A stretch of DNA of 64,000 nucleotides, from positions 12,616-76,615 of the forward strand of contig JAYSPV010000082.1 of the NCBI GenBank assembly GCA_043721915.1, in the 5' to 3' direction. The notes below the pieces were generated by a model. The model was not told where the DNA came from, searched no databases, and saw only the letters and a program-made list of their open reading frames with translations. This document shows, in pieces, positions 17,321 to 25,983 of the stretch. Position numbers and translations under genes: made by a program. Source of the DNA: UBA668 sp043721915. GTDB taxonomy: Bacteria; Actinomycetota; Acidimicrobiia; Acidimicrobiales; Ilumatobacteraceae. The number at the start of each line of letters is the position of its first letter. Position 1 is the first letter of the stretch.

Positions 17321-17458
17321 GTGCGGTTCACCCCAGTAGGTTCGCTTCCGTTGGTTGTAGGAAGAATCTCGGGGTTTGGGCTCCTGGGTAAGGAGTCCGA
17401 CGACGAGAGTTCGGGCAAGGTGAAGGTGAAGAAGGCCAAGCGCAAGAGCCAGAGCTGA
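17321..17458 (+). CDS. possible 45-aa basic small protein
   Basis: A frame from GTG 17321 to TGA 17456-17458 encodes a hydrophobic middle (GSLPLVVGRISGFGLLG), an acidic spacer and a Lys/Arg-rich end (KVKVKKAKRKSQS). The frame has no stop upstream as far as the previous gene and the GTG has no ribosome site, so it may be a gene remnant rather than a real product. Such basic tails are rarely produced by chance in this composition, hence its inclusion. Confidence 0.3.
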   Translation: MRFTPVGSLPLVVGRISGFGLLGKESDDESSGKVKVKKAKRKSQS

Positions 17459-17486
17459 AGTTTGGGGAATGGGTAGTGGCCAGCTT

Positions 17487-17597
17487 TCAGTTGGACGGCG
17501 CAGAGGGCTCTCCGGCACCAGACGGCGACGGGTCGCTCGACGAACAGCCGATGACGGCCAGCAACCCAACCACGCCGATGACCCTGCTGAACTCCAT
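17487..17597 (-). CDS. possible short lipoprotein (36 aa)
   Basis: From ATG 17597 the frame reads MEFSRVIGVVGLLAVIGC, a clear signal sequence with a lipobox-like LAVIGC, then SSSDPSPSGAGEPSAPSN and a stop. It may be a very short lipoprotein or the 5' end of a longer gene lost by truncation. It points away from the divergent phosphotransferase gene, 62 bases apart. No strong ribosome site is visible. Confidence 0.4.
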   Translation of the reverse strand: MEFSRVIGVVGLLAVIGCSSSDPSPSGAGEPSAPSN

Positions 17598-17658
17598 GCC
17601 ACGAGCATGGCACCGGCCGGGAAGCAGTACCCAGCCGAGCGCATCTAGTATCCCGACG

Positions 17659-18771
17659 ATGTCGTCGATCACGATTCCGGCCAACCCCGCAGCCGTCACA
17701 GCCACGTGGATGAGCGAGGTGCTGCACCTCTCGGGTGCGTTGCCCGCCGAGTCCTCGGTGTCGTCCATCGAGATCGAGCCGCTCGGTGCCGGCGTGGGCG
17801 TGATGGGTGAACTCGCCCGCATCCGTCTCGAGTACTCGGGCAACCGGGGCGCAGCACCGGCCAGCGTGATCGTCAAGTCGCCGACGCCCTTCGAAGAGAA
17901 CCGAGCGCAGGGCGTCGGTCTCGGGATGTACGAGGCCGAGATCCGGTTCATGAAGGAGCTCGATGCCCACACCGCCGTGCGCACCCCGCAGGTGTTCCTG
18001 GCCGACATCGTCAGCGGCACGGCAGAGTTCGTGGTCGTGATGGAGGATCTCGGTCATCTGGTGATGGGCGACCAGGTCGAGGGTGTCAGCGTGGCCATGG
18101 CACACGACGGTGTGCGCACCATGGCCGACCTGCACGCGGGCTGGTGGGGCAAGGTGCAGACCCCGGAGATGGCCTGGGTGCCCAGTGTGGTCCACGCCCG
18201 TATCGAAGGCCTGGCCCAGATGTGGCCGGCGCTGTGGATGGGATTCAACGCCAAGTTCGCCGACTCGCTGCCGGCAGGCGGGGCCGAGGCGGGCGAACTG
18301 ATCTCCACGCACTACTGGCGCGTGATGAACAGGATCTCCGAGTGGCCGTGGACGCTGCTGCACCAGGACTACCGGGTCGACAACCTCTTTTTCGACTCCG
18401 ACAACCGCGACGAGCCGGTGGTCGTCATCGACTGGCAGGGCATCGGTCGCGGCCCCGGCATCTACGACCTCTGCTACTTCCTCGGCGGCTCGCTCACGAT
18501 CGAGGATCGCCGCGCCCACGAGCGCGAACTCGTCGAGGCCTACCACGCCCGTCTGGTCGAGCATGGCATCACCGACTACCCGCTCGACTCCCTGTGGCAC
18601 GACTACCGCTTCGGGCACCTCACCAGTTGCTCGACCGCGGTGTTGGTGGGCGCCACGTTCGACCTCGCCAACGAGCGGGGTAGGGCTCTCGTCGAGACGT
18701 TGGCGTCTCGTCACTTCCAGGCCGTGGTCGACCTCGGCTCGATCGAACTGCTCGGCGAGCTCGACGCCTGA
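17659..18771 (+). CDS. phosphotransferase-family protein (ecdysteroid-kinase/APH-like)
   Basis: The 370-residue protein has a kinase-like fold: a lysine in ASVIVKSPTP, the catalytic-loop motif LLHQDYRVDNLFFD (HxDxxxxN) and the metal-binding VIDWQGIGRGPGIYDLCYFL (D-x-Q-x-x-x-G-P). This is the pattern of the APH/EcKinase-like families that phosphorylate small hydroxylated molecules. In actinobacteria such genes sit near acyl-CoA or lipid catabolism genes, and the substrate is unknown. ATG 17659 is preferred over longer in-frame extension, which is low-complexity. Confidence 0.85.
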   Translation: MSSITIPANPAAVTATWMSEVLHLSGALPAESSVSSIEIEPLGAGVGVMGELARIRLEYSGNRGAAPASVIVKSPTPFEENRAQGVGLGMYEAEIRFMKELDAHTAVRTPQVFLADIVSGTAEFVVVMEDLGHLVMGDQVEGVSVAMAHDGVRTMADLHAGWWGKVQTPEMAWVPSVVHARIEGLAQMWPALWMGFNAKFADSLPAGGAEAGELISTHYWRVMNRISEWPWTLLHQDYRVDNLFFDSDNRDEPVVVIDWQGIGRGPGIYDLCYFLGGSLTIEDRRAHERELVEAYHARLVEHGITDYPLDSLWHDYRFGHLTSCSTAVLVGATFDLANERGRALVETLASRHFQAVVDLGSIELLGELDA

Positions 18772-18790
18772 TCGCTCCTGTCAACGAGGC

Positions 18791-19519
18791 CTAGTCGAGC
18801 GACGGACGGGCGACGAAGCGAGCAGCGACGTCGGCATCGCCGATCACGTCGACGGTGCTCAGCGGGCGTCGGCGCCACAGCGCGAGCAGGATGTCACTCG
18901 CTGCTCCTCGGATGGCCGAGTCGCCCTTCGCGTGCTCCCTGGTGACGTCGTCACCTCCACCGGGCAGCGGGCGAACCGTCCACTCCCCCGCCACATCGGT
19001 GCAATGCAGGTGCACCGAGCCGCCCACGGGCAGCGAGCCGTCGGTGACGTCGCCGCGGAAGTGCGTGAGGAACTCATCGATGCCATCGCTGGCCAGCGTC
19101 GCATCGATCGATGTGTCTCGTCCGGCGGCCTGCTCCGCGTCCCAACGGTGGACTGCCATTTCCTGCGCCATCCGGCGGATCACGAAACCTGCAGAGTGAT
19201 CGGCGGCCCACGTCCAGTTCGGTTGCGCGGGGTCGGCCGCCGTGAGCACTGCCAACGTGCGTGCCAGACGGTCGCGAACGAAGCCCGCCAGGTCGTCATC
19301 GGCAGGACGGGTGGGTTGTTCGTAGCCTTCCCAGGTGTCACGTCGTTCGCCGACGATCGTCGCCCAGAAATCGAGCACCTCGGCGAGGTGCCACGTCAGG
19401 TCAGCTACCGACCATCCCGGGCACGCATCGACCGGCGCTGTCATCCCGGCCGCCTCGCAAGCCGCGGCAAATGCCTCACCGTCGCGGGCGAGGGCGGCAA
19501 GGAACTCGGGCTTGTCCAT
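18791..19519 (-). CDS. maleylpyruvate-isomerase/DinB-like (mycothiol-type) protein
   Basis: The 242-residue protein has the MDMPI N-terminal four-helix fold: CPGWSVADLTWHLAEVLDFW with a metal-binding His, and a later EMAVHRWDAE supplying a second His and Asp. A C-terminal beta/alpha domain (LHCTDVAGEWTVRP, then SDILLALWRRRP) completes the family. Known members use mycothiol or bind a divalent metal, which fits an actinobacterium. ATG 19519 is chosen; the longer frame from 19537 adds MWQHRV without support. It converges with the phosphotransferase gene and precedes the LLM gene in the same direction. Confidence 0.85.
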   Translation of the reverse strand: MDKPEFLAALARDGEAFAAACEAAGMTAPVDACPGWSVADLTWHLAEVLDFWATIVGERRDTWEGYEQPTRPADDDLAGFVRDRLARTLAVLTAADPAQPNWTWAADHSAGFVIRRMAQEMAVHRWDAEQAAGRDTSIDATLASDGIDEFLTHFRGDVTDGSLPVGGSVHLHCTDVAGEWTVRPLPGGGDDVTREHAKGDSAIRGAASDILLALWRRRPLSTVDVIGDADVAARFVARPSLD

Positions 19520-19552
19520 GACTCGATGCTGCCACACGGCGACACGCGATGC

Positions 19553-20449
19553 CTACAGGTCAGGCAGGGCGGTTGCCAGCTCGCGCCACTCGGCCGTCGG
19601 CAGACCGCGCGGGTCCGCGGGCAGCACCTGTACGCACACGTGATCGGCGCCTGCGGCCTGATGTGCGCGCACACGATCGACGATCTGGTCCAGCGTGCCC
19701 CACGCGACGATCGCGTCGACCAGCGCGTCCGTGCCGCCGCCGGCGAGGTCGGCATCGGTCCAGCCGAGCCGCTTGAGGTTGTTGGTGTAGTTCGGCAGGC
19801 CGAGATAGGTGGCCATGTGGGTGCGAGCGATCTGGCGGGCCTTCGTAGGGTCGGTCTCGAACACCACTGCCTGCTCGGGCGCGAGCAGCGGGCCCACGCC
19901 GAGTGCCTCGCGGGCGACTGCGGTGTGTTCCACCGGCACGAAGTACGGGTGGGCGCCGGCACCCCGCTCGGCCGACAGCTTCAGCATCTTCGGGCCGAGG
20001 GCGGCGAGGACGCGCTGCGGGGCCTGCGTGGGAGCACTCGCGAAGTACATCCCCCGGTCCATCGCGTCGAGGTAGCTCACCATCGTGCTGTACGGCTTGT
20101 CGTACGCATGGCCGTGCACACCCTCCACCATCGGCTGGTGGCTGACGCCGAGGCCAAGCAGGAACCGCCCGGGGAACGCCTCCGAGATCGTCTTCCAACC
20201 CGCCTGCATCGTCATTGCGGTGCGGGCGTGGATGCTGGCAATCCCGGTACCCACCTTGATCGTCGACCCGGCCGACAACAGCAACGCCGCGTTGGCGAAC
20301 GGCTCGCGGCCGACGGCCTCCGGCACCCAGATGGCGCCGAAACCGAGGGCCTCCAGTTCCGCTACCGCAGCCTGCGCCTGCGCCATCGGCTGCAGGTCGA
20401 GTTGAAAAGTCCAGAGTCCGACGCGTCCAAGATCGATGTGTGCAGCCAT
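19553..20449 (-). CDS. F420-type LLM-class oxidoreductase
   Basis: The 298-residue protein has the TIM-barrel luciferase-like pattern: AQAAVAELEALGFGAIWVPE, STIKVGTGIASIHART, FPGRFLLGLGVSHQP and a conserved C-terminal segment. This pattern matches the TIGR03620-type F420-dependent subfamily found in actinobacteria. Such enzymes reduce or oxidise small organics with coenzyme F420. No specific substrate can be named. It lies upstream of the MDMPI-like gene in the same direction, with 33 bases between. Confidence 0.88.
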   Translation of the reverse strand: MAAHIDLGRVGLWTFQLDLQPMAQAQAAVAELEALGFGAIWVPEAVGREPFANAALLLSAGSTIKVGTGIASIHARTAMTMQAGWKTISEAFPGRFLLGLGVSHQPMVEGVHGHAYDKPYSTMVSYLDAMDRGMYFASAPTQAPQRVLAALGPKMLKLSAERGAGAHPYFVPVEHTAVAREALGVGPLLAPEQAVVFETDPTKARQIARTHMATYLGLPNYTNNLKRLGWTDADLAGGGTDALVDAIVAWGTLDQIVDRVRAHQAAGADHVCVQVLPADPRGLPTAEWRELATALPDL

Positions 20450-20510
20450 CAGCCGAAACTACGCGACAGGAGAGCAGGTGCCGTCATCGGCCCGCTACAC
20501 CCCTACCGGG

Positions 20511-23500
20511 TCAGGCCAGGCCAAAGAAACGCTCGAAGAAGGCACCGAGCTTGTCGAGCACCGCCTGCTTCTTGGCCGAGTGTGCACCGCCGCCGGCGAA
20601 GCGAGAGGTGGCGGGCAGCACTTTGGTGATAGCGATGCCGGTGGGCTGCATCGCCCCGTCGCGAAACGCAGTTGCGATGAACTGTTCCGTGGCGTCAGGG
20701 TTGAGGCCCTCCTCGGCGATGATGGTCGCCAGTTCGGCGGCTCGGCGGGCTTCCACGAACGCCCGCCATTCGGTGTCGAGGTGGCCGGCGATGGTCAGCG
20801 GATCAACGAACGCCTCGATGAGGTCCTTCTTGTTGCGAAACGACGGGCTGGAGTCGACGGCGCGCTGGATTTCGGCGCGCACTTCCTTGTCGGTGCCATC
20901 ACCCTTTGCCTGGCGGAGCTTCTCGACCAGCATCAAGATGTGGTCGACATTGATCTCGACCTGCTTGATCAACTCGATCTCGAAGACGATGTCGTCGATG
21001 ATCGATTCCTTGCCCGCCTCACCTTGGCCGCGGATCGCTGCGTAGAGGTTCAGGTACACGCTTTGGTAGTCCTGCATGGCCCGCTGCGACAGAAGCTGGT
21101 CGCCGATGAAGTCGTCGAACGACAGCAGGATGTTCCGCAGCCGCAGGATCGAGCCGAAGAGCGTGATGAACGCGTTCTGCGCGGCCTCGCCGATGATCTG
21201 CTCGCCGACGGGGAACTCTGCCAGCAGTTCGGCGACCTTCGCCGAGTATTCGTCGTAGTAGTCGGCGTACGGCTTGAGCAGCACGATGCCGCCGGCTTCC
21301 TTGTTGCCGAAGAGTGCGATGGCATCGTTGGTCTGCTCATCCAGGTTGCGGAAGCTGACGATGTTGCTGAACGTCTTACCGAGTTCAGGATTCGGTTCGT
21401 GCGTGAGAACGCCTGGATCAGCCCGTGGGCACGGAGGTTCTTGTCCACCCACAACGTGTTGAGAGTCGTTGCGTCGAACCCGGTGAGGAACATGTTGACC
21501 ACGATGACGAGGTCGATCTCGCGGTTCTTCAACCGCATCGACAGGTCCTTGTAGTAGTTCTGGAACTTGTCGGCGGACGTGTCGTAGCTGGTACCGAACA
21601 TGTCGTTGTAGTCGTGGATGGCGTCGTCCAGAAAGCTGCGCGCGTCCAGGTCGAGAGCATCAGTGTCGAACTGCTCATCGTCCAGTAGCCCGTCCACCTC
21701 TGCGTCGTTGGCGGCATAGCTGTAGATGATCCCGACCTTCAGCCGTCGGTCCGCCGGCAACTCCTCTTGCTGCACGAAGAACTGGTTGTAGTACGAGCGC
21801 GCCGCGGCGATGGATGCCGTCGCGAAGAGGGCGTTGAAGCCACGCATGCGCTTTCCGGCAACTGTGTAGTGCTGGCCGCGCTTCGTCTTCTGGTCGAAGT
21901 GCTCCAGGATGTACGCCACCACCTGCCGCACCCGCTCGGTGGCGAGCAGCGCCTTCTCGGTGTCGATGGCACTGACCTGCTTGTCGGCGACGCCATCTGG
22001 CATCTTCACCGTGTTGACGTAGTCGATGCGGAAGGGCAGCACGTTCTTGTCGGTGATGGCATCGACGATGGTGTACGTGTGCAGCTTGTCGCCGAATGCT
22101 TGCTCGGTGGTGCGCAGCCGCGGGTTGCCGCCCGACGAGGAGTTGTCGCCGAAGATTGGCGTGCCGGTGAAGCCGAACAGGTGGTAGCGCTTGAAGGCCT
22201 TGGTGATCGCGGTGTGCATATCGCCAAACTGCGATCGGTGGCACTCGTCGAAGATGATCACCACGTGACCGTCGTAGATCGTGTGGCCCTTGTTGCCCGC
22301 GATGAAGGTGCTCAGCTTCTGGATGGTGGTGATGATGATGCGCGCACCCGGGTCCTCCAGCTGCTTCTTGAGCACCCGAGTGGAGGTGTTCGAGTTGGCC
22401 GCGCCCTTCTCGAAACGGTCGTACTCCTTCTGCGTCTGGTAGTCCAGGTCGCGACGGTCGACAACGAACAGCACCTTGTCGATGCTGGGCATCTTGGTGG
22501 CCAGCTGCGCCGCCTTGAAGCTGGTCAGCGTCTTGCCCGAGCCAGTGGTGTGCCACACGTACCCGCCGGCAGCGATGGTGCCCAGCTTCTTGTAGTTGGT
22601 GGAGATGTCGATGCGCCGCAGGATCTGCTCGGTGGCGGCAATCTGGTACGGCCGCATCACCAGCAGCATGTGGTCGGCGGTCAGCACGCAGTAGCGGGTC
22701 AGCACGTGCAACAGCGTGTGCTTGGCCAGGAAGGTCTTGGCGAAGCCGGTGAGGTCTTGAATCGGCTTCGTTGGTCGCGTCGGCCCACCAGCTGGTGAAA
22801 TCGAAGCTGTTCGAGGTCTTCTTCGCCTGCCTCGCGCCCGCCGCCTCAGTGAGGTGCTGGAAGCGTGTGGTGTTGCTGTAGTACTTGGTGAGGGTGCCAT
22901 TGCTGATAACGAACAGCTGCACATACTCGAACAGCCCGCTGCCCGCCCAGAAGCTGTGGCGGTGGTACCGGTTGATCTGGTTGAACGCTTCGCGAATGTC
23001 GACGCCGCGGCGCTTCAGTTCGATGTGCACCATCGGTAACCCGTTCACCAGCAAGGTCACGTCGTAGCGATTGGCGAACTTGCCAGCCACCTCGTACTGG
23101 TTGATCACCTGCAGCCGGCTGTTGTGAATGTTCGTCTTGTCGATGAGTGCAATGTTCTTGGTCGAGCCGTCATCCCTCTTGAGCAGCTGAATGTGGTCGT
23201 CCTGAATGCGGATGGTCTTCTCTTCGATGGTGTCGGTGTCGCCAGCGATCCGTTCGCTGAAGAACCGCTCCCACTCGCCATCGGAGAATGTGATGTTGTT
23301 CAGGATTCGAGCTGCACACGAAGGTTGGCCACCAACTGCGCCTCGCTGGTGAGCGGCAGGTACTCGTACGCCTGCTGCTCCAGCAGAGCGATCAAGGCGT
23401 TCTCAAGCTCAGACTCGGATTGATACGACGCGCCCGCGGACGCGTCAGCAATGAACTCAGCGACAACTGTGCTCTCCGAGCTCATCGCAATCGGTTCGTA

Positions 23501-23533
23501 GCGCGACGGCGTGCCGTTCGACGGACCGCTCAT
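20511..23533 (-). pseudogene. hsdR: hsdR, type I restriction endonuclease subunit, frameshifted
   Basis: Continuous homology to a ~1000-residue HsdR is spread over three frames. The N-terminal piece (23533 to ~23300) ends in RVQLES-stop, where one C seems lost and the next frame continues LNNITFSDGEWERFF. That frame carries the nuclease motif VHIELKRRG and FTSWWADATN, then breaks near 22770. The third frame carries the motor: Walker A HTTGSGKTLTS, IIFDECHRSQFG and FGFTGTPIF. It breaks near 21378 (RILNSV), where one A seems lost, and the C-terminus continues KTFSNIVSFR to 20511. Each break is a one- or two-base indel, so these could be decay or sequencing errors. The start overlaps the RelE-like stop (ATGA). 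Confidence 0.9.
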
Positions 23534-23808
23534 GTTCGGTACGCGTCGCCGCGATGACTGACATTGACCACGGTTACGACGCGGGCATCCTCGTCGATGA
23601 GGTAGCGGAGTCGGTACGGCCCGCGCCGCGCCCGGTAGTGGCCTTCGAACGGCGCTCGCAGTGGCGCACCGACCCGGTGCGGATGTTCGGCAAGCGGGCC
23701 TTCGATGAACTCGAACACGGCAAAAGCCGCGCCCGACAGCAGCGTCTCGCTCAGCGCTCGGCGGACCTGGGTCGACACGATGATGTCGTACCGTCCTTCA
23801 TCGGCCAT
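23530..23808 (-). CDS. RelE/ParE-family toxin
   Basis: The 92-residue protein has the RelE fold: VRRALSETL helices, then basic strands RARRGPYRLRYLID and VVNVSHRGDAYR, the usual site of catalytic or ribosome-binding Arg/His residues. RelE toxins cleave mRNA on the ribosome; ParE relatives poison gyrase, and the split between them cannot be settled by eye. It overlaps the antitoxin gene by 11 bases and the broken hsdR start by 4 bases. The pair sits inside a decayed restriction-modification locus but is itself intact. Confidence 0.88.
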   Translation of the reverse strand: MADEGRYDIIVSTQVRRALSETLLSGAAFAVFEFIEGPLAEHPHRVGAPLRAPFEGHYRARRGPYRLRYLIDEDARVVTVVNVSHRGDAYRT

Positions 23809-24082
23809 CCCGACGCCGCTTCTCCATCAGGGCGCGCAGCTCGTCGAGGGTGGTGTGTTCGCCTTGAGCGATCTGCCGGTTGGCTTCCGCGATCTCAGCC
23901 ATCGCCTCCCGATCGCAGAGGAGCTCGATGGTGGCTTCCATCGACTCGAGGTCCTCGACCGACACGATCACCACGAACTTACGGCCGTTGCGCGTCACCT
24001 GCACACGGTCGTGGGTGCGGTACACCTCATCGGCAATCTCGGAGAGGCGAGCCTTGGCCTCGGATAGCGGCACCATCGTCAT
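23798..24082 (-). CDS. Phd/YefM-family antitoxin
   Basis: The 94-residue protein begins MTMVPLSEAKARLSEIADEV, a typical Phd/YefM DNA-binding N-terminus, followed by VTRNGRKFVVIVSVEDLESM. Its C-terminal helix, rich in Glu/Ala, should wrap the toxin. The ATG at 24082 lies directly beside an 18-bp palindrome that is the probable autoregulatory operator. Translation is coupled to the toxin by an 11-base overlap. Confidence 0.88.
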   Translation of the reverse strand: MTMVPLSEAKARLSEIADEVYRTHDRVQVTRNGRKFVVIVSVEDLESMEATIELLCDREAMAEIAEANRQIAQGEHTTLDELRALMEKRRRDGR

Positions 24083-24100
24083 AGACCAGAATTCTAGTCT
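24083..24100. promoter_or_regulatory. palindromic operator of the toxin-antitoxin pair
   Basis: AGACCAGAATTCTAGTCT is an 18-bp palindrome with 8 of 9 pairs matched, centred on GAATTC and ending one base before the antitoxin ATG. Phd/YefM proteins bind such palindromes at their own promoters. Its closeness to the start leaves no room for a ribosome site, so the message may be leaderless or start within it. Confidence 0.6.
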
Positions 24101-24101
24101 G

Positions 24102-24837
24102 TTACGCCGACTCAGGAAACGACAAAAGCCGATCCCGGTAGTGCTCGTACTGACGCCGACGAGCAGCCAGCTCAGCCGGGAGGCCCGCCGACAAGTCGTT
24201 GACCAGCGCATCAAACTTGTCGAGGATCGAAACGATCCGTTCCTGCTCTGTAAGGGGCGGAATTGGAATGCGGACGCTCTTCAGCCCACCGAACAGGAGC
24301 CTGCTGAGCTTGCCGCGCGAGACGTATCGATGCTTCTCAGCATGGAAGGTCTCCGTCTGCAGGCAGTACGACACAAACCTCGGGTTCTGACTGTGGCGGA
24401 GAACGAAGCACCCGTCGTGCACTGCCAGTGCTTCATCGCCGAGCCAGGCAACCGCCTTGCCAACGTCCTCGGCCGTCTCACCAACCTCCGCGATCACAAC
24501 ATCACCGGTCTGAGCAAAGCGAAGCGCTGGGGCGAGATCTCGGCGAACGCGGGTGAGCGGTGAGATGGCTGAACTCCCGTACTGGGTATAAATCTGGCCG
24601 TAGTGCATCGCAGCGACACCGTCATCGACGTAGTCAGCTTTGACGAATCGGCGACCGCGGAACATTTCGCCGAGTTCCCCGAGCGGTGTCCGGCAAACCT
24701 CGCTCCCGGCCGAACGCAAGGATCAAATCGCGGTAGTGCGCGTACTGACGGCGTCGGGCTTCCAGCGATTGAAACAAGTCTAGAACTCGAACGATCTCCC
24801 GCTGAACCTCCAACGGCGGCACCGGCACGTGGATCAT
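24102..24837 (-). pseudogene. hsdS: hsdS, type I specificity subunit remnant, frameshifted and truncated
   Basis: The upstream piece (24837 to ~24700) holds the end of target domain 1 and the central conserved helix: VPVPPLEVQREIVRVLDLF and RRRQYAHYRDLILAF. It shifts frame near 24690-24710 into the second target domain (TPLGELGEMFRGRRFVKAD), which runs to the second conserved helix (IPIPPLTEQERIVSILDKF, RRRQYEHYRDRLLSF) at 24102. Nearly all of target domain 1 is missing because the region is joined directly to hsdM. The product cannot be a normal two-domain specificity subunit. Confidence 0.88.
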
Positions 24838-25828
24838 GGCCAGGCGTTTCGCCGAGACGTCCGTTGATCAGCAGGCCGTTGGCATCGCCCTCCCACCGGG
24901 TGGAGTACGGAGGGTTGGAGACGATGGCCTCGAACGGCTCGTCGTCCCAATGCGCTGGATCGATGAGCGTGTCGCCGTGCGCGATGTCGAACTTCTCGTA
25001 GTTGACGTCGTGCAAGAACATGTTGATGCGGCACAGGTTGTAGGTGGTGAGGTTGATCTCCTGCCCGAAGAAGCCCTGCCGCACGTTGTCGCGGCCCAAC
25101 ACCTTCGCGAACTGCAGCAGCAGGGCACCCGAACCGCATGCCGGGACGGCCTACACCTTGTTGACCTCGGTCTTGCCAACCACCGTGATGCGGGCCAGTA
25201 GCTCGGACACCTCCTGTGGGGTGAAGAACTCGCCACCCGACTTGCCGGCGCTGGACGCATACATGGTCATCAGGTACTCGTACGCATCGCCGAAGGCATC
25301 GATAGTGTTCTCCGCGAACTCGCCCAGCAACAGGTCGCCCACGGCATCGAGCAGCTTCACCAGACGTTCGTTGCGCTTCGCCACCGTCTGGCCCAGCTTC
25401 TGGCTGTTGACGTCGAGATCGTCGAATAGGCCCTTCAAATCCTGCTCGCTGGGCGCCCCAACCGCTGAGGCCTCGATGTTGGTGAATACTTTGGAGAGCG
25501 TCTCGTTGAGGTTCTCGTCGTTCTTCGCTCGCTGACGAACGTTGACGAACAGCTCGCTGGGCAGGATGTAGAAGCCCTTCTCCACAACGGTCTCGTGTCG
25601 GCCGAACTCCGCGTCGGCATCGCTGAGCGCGGCGAAGTCGAAATGAGGTGAACCGGCCTTACGTTCGTGCTCGTCGAGATACGCGGCCAGGTTCTCGGAG
25701 ATGAATCGGTAGAACAGCATGCCCAGCACGTAGGACTTGAAGTCCCACCCGTCGACGCTGCCGCGGAGATCGTTGGCGATGCGCCAGATCGTCTCGTGCA
25801 ATTCGGCGCGCTGCGCTTCCTTGTTCAT
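24838..25828 (-). pseudogene. hsdM: hsdM, type I N6-adenine methyltransferase, nonsense-mutated and truncated
   Basis: From ATG 25828 the frame encodes a good HsdM N-terminus (TIWRIANDLRGSVDGWDFKS, then GEFFTPQEVSELLA). At 25151-25153 a TAG interrupts it exactly at SAM motif I, reading VNKV-stop-AVPACGSG where VYDPACGSG is expected. The same frame then continues through FFGQEINLTTYNLCRINMFL and the catalytic NPPYSTRWEGDAN to about 24850, where homology ends abruptly and hsdS sequence begins. About 200 C-terminal residues are lacking. The methyltransferase should be inactive. Confidence 0.9.
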
Positions 25829-25947
25829 TCTCCCGCTTCCTGCACCGGTAGGTCCGTCGCAACCCAACGGCGGGGGTGCGCGAATGATGAGCCGCTGGCG
25901 CCGGCTGCCGTGACGCGTGGATTTCTCAGGAAACGTTCGCACAGGGG

Positions 25948-25976
25948 TTGATCTCGAAAACGAACAGGTGTACGAT
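25948..25976 (+). promoter_or_regulatory. sigma-70-type promoter of the DUF222 gene
   Basis: TTGATC (25948-25953) and TACGAT (25971-25976) are separated by exactly 17 bases. Transcription would begin about 25982-25984, at the ATG of the downstream gene. This suggests a leaderless message, and no ribosome site is seen. Confidence 0.6.
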
Positions 25977-25983
25977 GGTAGAC

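Larger units (their letters stand above)
17298..17658. other. 361-bp intergenic region with two very short reading frames
   Basis: The interval follows the exported-protein operon and precedes the phosphotransferase. It contains a plus-strand frame ending in a lysine-rich tail (to 17458) and a minus-strand frame with a lipobox (17487-17597), listed separately. No tRNA or clear terminator hairpin was seen. Confidence 0.5.

Noticed and set aside
18563..20629. A 688-codon plus-strand open frame.
   Set aside because: It runs through three real genes in the wrong frame; the phosphotransferase, MDMPI-like and LLM genes explain the region.
24634..24837. A separate 67-codon gene starting at 24837.
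   Set aside because: Its sequence is the central conserved region of HsdS, broken out by a frameshift and the deletion.
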